Assembly: GCA_045576855.1 (NCBI GenBank)
Contig: JAZNHG010000015.1
Location: 6,852 to 70,851 of the forward strand
Length of the DNA stretch: 64,000 nt
Source of the DNA: Colimorpha sp045576855
GTDB lineage: Bacteria > Bacteroidota > Bacteroidia > Bacteroidales > P3
Reading direction: 5' to 3'
This document shows, one piece after another, positions 41,551-49,200 of this stretch. The notes under the pieces were generated by a model. That model saw only the letters and a list, made by a program, of their open reading frames with translations. It made no database searches and was not told the DNA's origin. Made by a program: the position numbers and the translations under genes. Every line of letters begins with the position of its first letter. Position 1 is the stretch's first letter.

Positions 41551-41640
41551 GAAGTCTCGAAGACCCGAAGTCTTGAAGTCTCGAAGCCCCGAAGTCTTGA
41601 AGTCTTAAAGTCTCGAAGTCTCGAAGTCTCGAAGTCTCTA
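41551..41640. repeat. Family D repeat, right array
   Basis: About eleven degenerate copies of gaagtctc/t (inverse of agacttcg). The stop codon of the sugar transferase (41638-41640) abuts the array. The array is the inverse of the one in wzm, so the S23 gene is framed by inverted repeats. Confidence 0.9.
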
Positions 41641-42804
41641 CTTCGACCGCTTGCGGTGGAAGAGGATATTGCCCACGATACCCCAGAAGTAGCGCCAGTC
41701 GGTCTTGAGGGGCTGCTGCAGGTAGGCTTCCAGGTAGCGGCGTTCGCTCGCCTGCACCTCCTCCAGCGTCTCGGGGGTCTTCTGCTCGTAGTAGAAGGGC
41801 GGCAGCAGGCCGGGCTTGGCCTGTATGCGCAGCGCTTGCAGCTCGGGGCTGTAGAGGCTGAAGTAGTGGCGGCTCAGCGGCCGCACGCCTACCAGCTTCA
41901 GTTCGCCGCGCAGCATGTTCCACACCATCGGGAGCTCGTCGATCCACAGCCTCCGCATGAGGCGGCCCCAGAAGTTGACGCGGTAGTCGTCCTTGAATTT
42001 GCCGCCGCGCTCCAGGCTCTGGTAGTGGTAGATATAGGGCTGCACGTACTCGGAGTAGGCGTACATGGTGCGGAATTTGTGCACCACGATTTCCTTGCCA
42101 CCCTTGCCGATGCGCCGCAGGTGTATGATGGGCGACCCGGTGGGCGGTGTGTCGTCGACCGGTGGTTTGGCCTTGCGTCCGGTGATGAAGAACTCGCCCT
42201 CGCGGAATTGCTCGTCGACCACCTCGAATCCCGCGCGGTACAGGCGGCCGATGATTTCCACACGGCTCATGGTGCGGTCCTTGCCGCCGGTGGCGGCGAA
42301 GTAGAGGCGGTGGGTCAGCTTCAGCTTGGGGCAGACGCGGTGCCACACATATTCCCAGGCCATCACCAGGTGGCGCACGCCCCAGGGGTAGCGTTCGCGC
42401 GTCAGCGTGCGCTTCAGGGTGGCCGTCATCGAGTGGCAGCACAGATAGCTTCCGTCGGACATGGCCCGGCTGGCCTCGCAGAGCAACTCGTCCAGCCGCT
42501 CCACCGTGTGCAGCGGGCGTGCCAGAAAGAGCAGGCGGGGTTGCTGTCCCTCCAGCCGGTAGCGCAGTGCCTCGGGCGTACGCGTGGTGAAGGGAGTGAT
42601 GAGTATGGCGCCGCCATACTGCTTCTGTTTCCCCTGCAGGTACTTCACCATGTCCTTGTAGCCCATGTGCGAGGTGTTGTCCAGGAAGCGGCGCACCTCG
42701 GGGTCGTCAACCTCGCTGGTGCTCAGTTTGGCTCCGCGGTCGCTGCCGTCTTCGGTATAGTGCGGCTCTATCTCGTATTGCAGATGGAATAGTCCGGTTT
42801 TCAT
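41638..42804 (-). CDS. Initiating sugar transferase (bacterial sugar transferase family) without a visible membrane helix
   Basis: 388 residues from ATG at 42802-42804. The catalytic half is clear: GKGGKEIVVHKFRTM (KFRTM at 243-247), FWGRLMRRLWIDELPMVWNM (D289-E290) and KLVGVRPLSRHYF. The N-terminal half (to about 210) is a soluble domain with SRVEIIGRLYRAGFEVVDE, common in Bacteroidetes homologues. I see no hydrophobic segment for the re-entrant helix used by WbaP/PglC enzymes. It probably starts the repeat unit on undecaprenyl phosphate. It follows upxY with a 4-bp overlap. Confidence 0.88.
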   Translation of the reverse strand: MKTGLFHLQYEIEPHYTEDGSDRGAKLSTSEVDDPEVRRFLDNTSHMGYKDMVKYLQGKQKQYGGAILITPFTTRTPEALRYRLEGQQPRLLFLARPLHTVERLDELLCEASRAMSDGSYLCCHSMTATLKRTLTRERYPWGVRHLVMAWEYVWHRVCPKLKLTHRLYFAATGGKDRTMSRVEIIGRLYRAGFEVVDEQFREGEFFITGRKAKPPVDDTPPTGSPIIHLRRIGKGGKEIVVHKFRTMYAYSEYVQPYIYHYQSLERGGKFKDDYRVNFWGRLMRRLWIDELPMVWNMLRGELKLVGVRPLSRHYFSLYSPELQALRIQAKPGLLPPFYYEQKTPETLEEVQASERRYLEAYLQQPLKTDWRYFWGIVGNILFHRKRSK

Positions 42805-43274
42805 TCTGCTTTTTTCAACATGCTGGGGTGTATGTATGTGGTGGCCACGGCCACTACGCCGCGTATGGCGACCACCAGGCGGCGGTCGCGCTTGATGCGT
42901 TTGATGTGGCCTTCGGCGCCCTTGAAGGGGCCGCCGGTGACCACCACGCGGTCGCCCTCGTGGTATTCCGGCCGGTCGTCGCCCAGCAGGGTCAGCCCCT
43001 CGCGACCGGCGCTGACCACGAAGCGGAACACCTCCATCTCGCGGTCGGGTATGACGGCCGGGGTGCGGCTGTCCATGTTGCGGTAGACCCACACCCGCTG
43101 CCTGTGCTCCTCGACGAAGCGCAGCAGCTCCTCCTCGCGGCATTGCATGAAGAGCAGGCTGCCTATGACATCGGTCGGGGCGAAGAATCCGAGGCCCCGC
43201 TCGCGGCAGTCGGCTATCAGCGGCTGCACTTTGTTGTAGTACACCTTCAGGGCATACCAGTGTTCGTCGTTCAT
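42801..43274 (-). CDS. upxY: UpxY-type NusG-family transcription antiterminator
   Basis: 157 residues from ATG at 43272-43274 (MNDEHWYALKVYYNKVQPLI); 42 upstream codons without a start context are rejected. The NGN domain is at 5-100 (WYALKVYYNKV, RGLGFFAPTDVIGSLLFM) and the KOW segment at about 100-140 (EYHEGDRVVVTGGPFKGAEG). Bacteroides UpxY proteins let RNA polymerase pass terminators in their own capsule operon. Being the first gene of about 42 kb of co-directional genes fits that. A structured leader of about 155 nt precedes it. No upxZ gene follows. Confidence 0.93.
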   Translation of the reverse strand: MNDEHWYALKVYYNKVQPLIADCRERGLGFFAPTDVIGSLLFMQCREEELLRFVEEHRQRVWVYRNMDSRTPAVIPDREMEVFRFVVSAGREGLTLLGDDRPEYHEGDRVVVTGGPFKGAEGHIKRIKRDRRLVVAIRGVVAVATTYIHPSMLKKAE

Positions 43275-43295
43275 CGTGGTGCAATTCTCCCCCTC

Positions 43296-43374
43296 CTCCA
43301 TGCCGGGCATGGAGTCCCTCGGGGTTCTGCCAGCAGGGGATTTTTCTGGCTTTCGGACGCCCCTATCGCAGGGG
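43296..43374 (-). promoter_or_regulatory. Leader hairpins upstream of upxY
   Basis: Three inverted repeats in the presumed 5' leader: 43360-43374 (cccct-atcgc-agggg), 43329-43350 (gccag ... ctggc) and 43296-43314 (ctccatgcc-g-ggcatggag, 9-bp arms). The last is just upstream of the purine-rich stretch before the ATG. They could be the pause or antitermination site for UpxY or a translation control element. Confidence 0.45.
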
Positions 43375-43437
43375 TGGAGCCGCAACCCTTTGTGAATCAA
43401 TGCTCATGCGCATCTGCACACAAGGCTGTTCCGAATG

Positions 43438-43469
43438 CAAAGATAGAAACTTTTTATTAATCATGCAAA
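43438..43469 (-). promoter_or_regulatory. Promoter of the polysaccharide operon
   Basis: On the minus strand: -33 element TTTG (43466-43469), 20-bp spacer, -7 element TATCTTTG (43438-43445). This matches the Bacteroidetes sigma-A consensus TTTG-N19/20-TAnnTTTG. Start site expected near 43430. I saw no inverted repeats around it of the kind that make Bacteroides capsule promoters invertible. Confidence 0.8.
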
Positions 43470-43581
43470 TAATATTTCGCGTAATTTTATATGCCCTCCG
43501 CTGTCTGCCCGCCCGCAGTAGCCCGGTCGACCTCCGCTCAGGGACCTTTCAGGGGTGCATCATGCACCGCCGATTCTTGCC

Positions 43582-43628
43582 TCCGAAATGTTAAAATGCA
43601 AGGATGGTGGTAGGATGGTGGTAGGATG
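43582..43628 (+). repeat. 11-bp minisatellite with 14-bp core, copy 3 (three units)
   Basis: Core tccgaaatgttaaa at 43582-43595, then atgcaaggatg and two gtggtaggatg units. It lies upstream of the upxY promoter at the right end of the locus, in the same orientation as copy 2. Confidence 0.88.
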
Positions 43629-43988
43629 ACGCATCGTTGGTGCAAGGATGACCCCTCTTCGACCCCTCCGCACCCCTTGTTTGTCTCCGTGTTGATACAC
43701 AGTGTGTTGTGCTTTTTGACTGTTTTCTGGTGGCCGAAAACGGTACTTTTTTATGTTAAATTAACGGTTTCGCGTTTTCTGCCGAAAATGGCCTCTCAAC
43801 GTGTTTTCGTACCCTGTGTGTTAAACTTTGTTAAAAGTGCTGGAATTGTCTTCCTGTGTTTCGCAAGCGCCTGGTATGTAGTGGTATAGAGTCGGTCCTC
43901 GGCCGGGCTGCGATTGCCGTGCGTCAGGCGGGGTAGGGGGCGGCGCTGTGCGGCCGGGGCCGCGAGGGCGGGTGTGGCATAGCAATAA
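43629..43988. other. Intergenic region between upxY promoter and M49 peptidase gene
   Basis: No gene supported. An 87-codon plus-strand frame (43626-43889) lacks start context and family resemblance. There is an AT-rich middle with ttaaactttgttaa, then a GC-rich tract up to the hairpin at 43989. Confidence 0.5.
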
Positions 43989-44020
43989 CGGCAGCCGCGG
44001 GCCTGGGCCCGCGGCTGCCG
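43989..44020 (-). terminator. Terminator hairpin after the M49 peptidase gene
   Basis: Perfect 15-bp inverted repeat (cggcagccgcgggcc with its complement) and a 2-base loop, 41 bp past the stop codon. On the minus strand it is followed by TTATTGCTAT, only moderately U-rich. It insulates the peptidase gene from the polysaccharide operon. Confidence 0.8.
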
Positions 44021-44060
44021 CTGTGTGTCCCGTCGGGGGACGGTCGGTGCAGTGTGCTGC

Positions 44061-45698
44061 TCAGAGACCGAGCACGTCGGCACCCTGGCGGTAGACGATG
44101 TCGCGCGGGATGTTGGCGTCACGAATCTGGTCGAGGTCCTGCTGCAGCTCGGCGCTGATCTTGCCGTTCTTCTCGCTGTATGCTTTGGCGGCGGCCATGT
44201 CGCCCTCGCCTTCCATAGCGATGATGATGGCAGCCCAGCCGCGGGCAGCCTCGCGGGCCTTCTCGACGTCGATGACGTACTTGCCGTCGGCGTTGCGGCT
44301 GAAGGCGCCGTGCTCCAGGAAGTAGTTGTAGCACATGATGTTGGCGCGGCCGTGGGCCTCGGTGGCGCCGAAGCGTACCGAGCGCAGCAGGCCGGCGATG
44401 AAGGTGATGTAGTTCTGGGCCACGGTGGTGTTGGTTATCTCGCCGCGCTCGATGAGCTGCTCGGTGAGGAACAGGCCGCACACATCGGCCTTGGCCTCCT
44501 CCCAGGCGCTGTACTCGGCGCCGAGGGCCTGGCGGCAGGGGCCGCGGCCGGTGACCGTGTTCTTGATGCCCAGACCGTGGGCCACCTCGTGGTAGCAGGT
44601 GTTGCCGAAGAAGGCGTTGAAGGTCACGCTGTCCACCTGTTCGGGGCAGAGGATGAGCTGGGCGATGGGCACCATGATGTTGTCGTACTTGGCGCGCATG
44701 GCGTTCTTCAGCTGCAGGCGGCGGCTGCCCTTGGCCAGCTGCACGCGCTCGTCGTTGGGCAGGTTGATGGCGATGGTCTTCGAGCCCGCATTGCAGTCGC
44801 CGGCGTAGTAGACCACGTCGTAGACATTGATGTCGCAGTCGGTGCCGGGCACCTCTTTCTTGTACTTCTCGTCACAGGGCAGCAGCTTCTGCATCTCGGG
44901 CAGCATGGCGGCGAATTTGCTGAGGTCGTTGCTCCACTGCTCGTCCTTGACCAGCACGAAGGCTTCGTGGCTGCACTTCAGGCCGTTGATGCCGTCGTCG
45001 TAGTTCTCGATGGGTCCCACGACGAAGTCCAGCTTGCTGTCCTTCATGTCCATCCACACCATGTCGCTCTCGTAGTAGTCGTCGGTGCGGAAAGCCTCGC
45101 GGCGGGCCTCCAGGTATTTCTTCAACCCGGCGTTGTCGGCCAGGGCGATGGCCTTCTCGAGCAGGGCGTCCACCTTGGCCAGCTCTTCTTTGTAAGCCTC
45201 GTGGTAGGGCAGTACGTACAGTTTGCCTTCGGCATCGCGGCGGATGACGCTGTACTGGCTCTCTTTCAGCGGGTCTTCCAGCGCGTCATACTCCTCCTTG
45301 GTCATGTCGGTGGGGTAGAAGTTGCAGCCCGCGGGGCGCTCGCCGTAGCCGGGCAGGAAGGGGCGCTCGCTGTCCAGACGGTCCCAGGCACCGTACTGTA
45401 TGCGGGCAAAAGCCTGCATGGCCGGGTCGCTCAGCGTGTCCAGACTGGCGCGGTTGGCATAGCCGAAGTACTCGTCCCAGTAGATGTCGTCCATCACCTG
45501 GCCGATTTCGATGAAGATTTTGACCAGTTCCTTCTCGTTGGCCGAGAGGTTCTGGATGAGGTCCGACTTCAGTTCAAAGACGGCATACTCGTCCACTTTT
45601 TGTTGAATTTCCGATTTCGGTTCGGCTGCTTTCTTGCCTTTGCAACCGACAGCCATTAGCATTGTTGCTGCCATAGCAAACGTCATTAACTTTTTCAT
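44061..45698 (-). CDS. Lipoprotein peptidase of family M49 (dipeptidyl-peptidase III type)
   Basis: 545 residues from ATG at 45696-45698; 15 upstream codons would precede the signal peptide and are rejected. The signal peptide ends in a lipobox (LMAVGC, Cys19), so it should be anchored to an outer membrane leaflet. The zinc site is CYHEVAHGLG (H370-E-x-x-H374), with the second-ligand block SAWEEAKADVCGLF (E400/E401). The five-residue HEXXH spacing differs from the six-residue HEXXGH of eukaryotic DPP III and resembles the pentapeptide variant known from some bacterial M49 enzymes. It probably removes dipeptides from oligopeptides. Monocistronic, with its own promoter and terminator. Confidence 0.93.
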   Translation of the reverse strand: MKKLMTFAMAATMLMAVGCKGKKAAEPKSEIQQKVDEYAVFELKSDLIQNLSANEKELVKIFIEIGQVMDDIYWDEYFGYANRASLDTLSDPAMQAFARIQYGAWDRLDSERPFLPGYGERPAGCNFYPTDMTKEEYDALEDPLKESQYSVIRRDAEGKLYVLPYHEAYKEELAKVDALLEKAIALADNAGLKKYLEARREAFRTDDYYESDMVWMDMKDSKLDFVVGPIENYDDGINGLKCSHEAFVLVKDEQWSNDLSKFAAMLPEMQKLLPCDEKYKKEVPGTDCDINVYDVVYYAGDCNAGSKTIAINLPNDERVQLAKGSRRLQLKNAMRAKYDNIMVPIAQLILCPEQVDSVTFNAFFGNTCYHEVAHGLGIKNTVTGRGPCRQALGAEYSAWEEAKADVCGLFLTEQLIERGEITNTTVAQNYITFIAGLLRSVRFGATEAHGRANIMCYNYFLEHGAFSRNADGKYVIDVEKAREAARGWAAIIIAMEGEGDMAAAKAYSEKNGKISAELQQDLDQIRDANIPRDIVYRQGADVLGL

Positions 45699-45740
45699 TA
45701 TTAATACTTTTTGAGGTTTATATTCTTTTGGTACAAAATG

Positions 45741-45748
45741 CAAAGTTA
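45741..45748 (-). promoter_or_regulatory. -7 element of the M49 peptidase gene
   Basis: TAACTTTG on the minus strand (TAnnTTTG), 43 bp before the start codon. The matching -33 position is only T-rich, not a clear TTTG. Confidence 0.6.
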
Positions 45749-45755
45749 CATTTTT

Positions 45756-45786
45756 TTTGTCATATCGAAAAAAAGTAGTACTTTTG
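45756..45786 (+). promoter_or_regulatory. Promoter of tRNA-Ser
   Basis: TTTG (45756-45759), 19-bp spacer, TACTTTTG (45779-45786), 22 bp before the tRNA. It is divergent from and interleaved with the upstream part of the peptidase promoter. Confidence 0.8.
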
Positions 45787-45808
45787 CACCCGCTTTCAAC
45801 CCCAAAAC

Positions 45809-45896
45809 GGAAAGGTGCTCGAGTGGTTGAAGAGGCCCGCCTGGAAAGCGAGTAAGCGTTAACAGCGCTTCAGGGGTTCGAATCCCCTCCTTTCCG
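45809..45896 (+). tRNA. tRNA-Ser (GGA anticodon)
   Basis: 88 nt, class II with long variable arm. Acceptor strands GGAAAGG and CCTTTCC pair fully, discriminator G45896, no encoded CCA. The anticodon loop CTGGAAA gives GGA (Ser, UCC/UCU codons). T-arm GGGG-TTCGAAT-CCCC is canonical. In the anticodon stem (cccgc/gcgag) pair 28-42 is C with A, a mismatch; the other four pairs are fine. Confidence 0.95.
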
Positions 45897-45907
45897 CTCC
45901 GTTGCAT

Positions 45908-45940
45908 GGACTGCCGACCCATCGTCGGCAGTCCTTGTTG
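45908..45940 (+). terminator. Terminator after tRNA-Ser
   Basis: 11-bp perfect stem (ggactgccgac with gtcggcagtcc) and loop ccatc at 45908-45934, followed by ttgttgtatt. 12 bp after the tRNA. Confidence 0.88.
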
Positions 45941-46019
45941 TATTCTGTGTGCTGTATTGTCGTCTGTGTGTGGAGGTTGACATCTGTGCGCCGACTTATC
46001 AACAATTTGTTGAAAAAAT

Positions 46020-46050
46020 TTTGTATTTTCCTTTTTTCTGCGTATATTTG
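46020..46050 (+). promoter_or_regulatory. Promoter of the giant surface-protein gene
   Basis: TTTG (46020-46023), 19-bp spacer, TATATTTG (46043-46050). Start expected near 46057, giving a leader of about 165 nt that contains a short GGGG/CCCC hairpin near 46117-46132. The rest of the 45897-46222 gap holds nothing else that I recognise apart from the terminator. Confidence 0.78.
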
Positions 46051-46222
46051 CATGTGGACATTGTGTGTGGTTGTGGGTTTATTGTGTTGAAACTGAGTTG
46101 TATGGACAGGATTGAGGGGCGGAAGAACCCCGCAGTTCGTGCCTGCCTGTATTCATATTCCGACTCGGCACGTGCACGAATGTCCGCCAATGAATAGGAA
46201 AGTATAACAAAAAATAATAACC

Positions 46223-49200
46223 ATGAAACAGAAGTATCTCTTCAGTGTACTCTTTTTGACGATAATCATGATGCTGGCAGCAGTGCCCATGCGGGCGCAG
46301 AGCCAGGCTGCGTCGTGTCCGGTGACGCTCACGATGCATGATTCGTTCGGCGACGGCTGGAACAACGCCACGCTCGAGGTTTATCAGTACGGCACCCTTG
46401 TCGGGACCTACACGTTCGGCAGCGGCTACGAGTCGGTGCAGACGCTCCCTCTGGCGGCCGCCGAGGTGAGTCTGGTGTGGCGCCGCGGCATGTACGACAG
46501 CGAGTGTTCGTTCGTGTTTACCGATATCGACGACGGTGAGCTCTTCTCGTTCGAGGTCGGCACTATGCCTTACGGCGATATGGGCGACACGGTCGGTCTG
46601 GGCAGCTTTGTCAGCAGTTGCCCCTCCTGCTACAGGCCGATGGGCCTGCGGGTGGCCAGTGTTGCCTCGGGCAGTATGGGCGTGACGTGGGCTCCGCGCG
46701 AGGGAGTGCAGTGGCAGGCCCTCTGTGTGCCCCACGGCATGTCTTCCGCAGCGATGAACCCTGTGACGCTGAGTTCCAATACATTCACCGCCGACGGTCT
46801 GCAACCCAACACGGCTTATGATTTCTATGTACGGGCTCTCTGCGGCGACGACGGCGCCAGCCGCTATGCGATGTGCAGCGGTGTCACCGCCGACACAGTG
46901 GCGGGATGCTCCTACACGGTGACGCTCACCGACCAGAACAACTCCGCCTATTCGGGATGGATGGTGCTGGTGTGTCACGAGTCGGGTGTGGCTTTGGACA
47001 CGCTGTGTTTCCCCGCCGCGCCGCTCGACTACAGCCGTTATGAGCAGACCATCAGCCACAGCGCACAGAAGCTCTACCTGAAGGTTGTGCCTGCCAACAA
47101 CAATATTTGGTATGGCGCACTGGGTATAACGGTCGTTGATGCCAATGGCGATACGGTTCTGAGCACCAACTTCGACAATTTGGTTCTCGGCGACGAGTAT
47201 TTCGACAGCATAGACTACTTCTGTCCCTCCTGCGTGGCTCCGGCGGTGACCGCCCAGGCCCTCGACTCCTCCAGCGTACTTCTGAGTTGGGGCAGCACCG
47301 GCGCCGACAGCTACCTGGTTGAATACGGCACGTTCGCCAATGACACCGCCAGCAGCACGCGGCTTTCGACGACCGACACCTTCCTGGTGATATCGAACCT
47401 CGTCTCCGGCACACGTTATACGGCTTTCGTGGCTGGCGTGTGCGACGGGGCTGACACCTCTGTCTTCCGCCGTGTGCAGTTCGCTCCCGCCCGGGGTATC
47501 ATCCCAAGGATATACGTCAAAATAGGCAAGAACGACACCACCGACGGGCGGTCGTGGAATACCGCCTTCTTCACTATAGGCGAGGCACAGCGCTGCGCCT
47601 ATGAGCAGGGTCTCCTCTATGGTAACCACCCCGATATCTGGGTGGCTGAAGGCTACTATTCCGAGAACCTGCATGTCTACCCCTCGCAGCATGTCTATGG
47701 CGGCTTCGTGGGCAACGAGACGGACCTCAACCAACGCCAGTGGCGAAACCACCATACCGTCGTAGACGGTGGTTGGAACGGCCCTTGCCTGACGCAAACT
47801 GAACCCTTCACCGCCGCCACACAGACCGTCTTCGACGGCTTGCATTTTGACAATGGTCGCACGGTGACCAGCACGGCACCTGTCAGCCTCAAGGCACACA
47901 CCGTGCTCCGCAACTGCTTCATCATGAACTGTAGCAGCAACGACCAGACTGTATATGGCATGCTGAGTGTTGTTGGCGACCCGGACCAGGTGATTACCGC
48001 TGTCGAGAACTGCGTCCTGCAGAACGGTATGAGCTACAGCAGCGTCATCTACATGGAGAATGCCCGCATTGACAACAGCCTCATTATGCACAACACCACG
48101 GCGACCGCCGTCGTCGAACTGGGCGAAGGTGCCGCCATGCGCCACTGCGACGTGGTGGGCAATATGTTGTACGACTATGGCAACACCCACGTTGTCTCGC
48201 TCGCCTCCGGCGCTGTGCTGACGAACAGCATTGTGGCCCAGAATACCCTGCAGGACAACATGACCGGTACTCTCCGTTACATGACAACCGGCTTGGTCAA
48301 CACCTTCGACGGCGTCAGCTACAGCGCCCTCAATGGTGCGGTCAGCGGCACGGGCAATATAGGTGTAGATACCCTCAATGCCGGCAGCGACCCCCAGCAG
48401 CACTACCTCAACTTTGTCTACCCCGATCATGGCGACTATCGCCTCAACCCCGGTTCGGCGGCCATCGACGCGGGTACACCCCTTGCCGACATGTCGACTA
48501 TCGACTTGGAGGAGCAGGTGCGCGTCTATGGCGATGCACCGGATATGGGCTGCTACGAAAATACAGGATATTTTATTTGCAACGTCCCCACCGGCTTTGC
48601 AGTCAGTGGGGTTGAATCCACCAGTGTGCAGCTCAACTGGTCCGGCGCTCTCGTCGACAGCTACGAGGTCAGTTATTGCCCCGTGGGCAGTCAGCAGTGG
48701 ACCTCCGTCAGCATCCCCCCCGCCGGCGGCTACACCCTCACCGGACTGGCAGAGTACACTGAATATATGGTTCGTGTGCGCGCGATGTGCAACGGTGCCC
48801 CCACTGACTATAGCGATACCCTTCGCTTCACTAGCGGGTGCCGCAACCCCATAGTCCCCGTATTCTTGGGCGCCCCTGACAGCTACAACGACACCCGTTC
48901 CGATATTCCCTTCAATCTGCGCTACCCCTACAGTGGCAGCTACATCCTTCTGCGAGCCGCTGAACTGGGCGGCGAACCGCGCACCATCGACACCCTCGGC
49001 TTCCGCTACACCAGCGGCAGCACCATGACTCGCCATCTCCGCCTCGGCATTGCCGCCACCCGCCTCAATGCACTGACTGCCGCCTCGATGCCTTCTGTCG
49101 ACAGCCTGCCTGTGCAGGAGGTCTTCGATGGTGAGTACACCTTCAGTGGATACGACTGGTGCCGCATCCCCCTCCAGCACTCCTTCGAGTACGACGGCAC

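Noticed and set aside
1..43274. Wzx flippase
   Set aside because: No polytopic protein with the MATE/PST-like pattern was seen; multi-span proteins are accounted for by Wzm, AT3, MBOAT and the polymerase-like gene.
43400..43640. Invertible capsule promoter as in Bacteroides fragilis
   Set aside because: No matching inverted repeats were found on the two sides of the promoter, and no site-specific invertase gene is in the window.
43626..43889. 87-codon plus-strand frame in the gap before the peptidase gene
   Set aside because: Starts inside the minisatellite end, has no promoter nearby, hydrophobic low-quality translation and no family resemblance.
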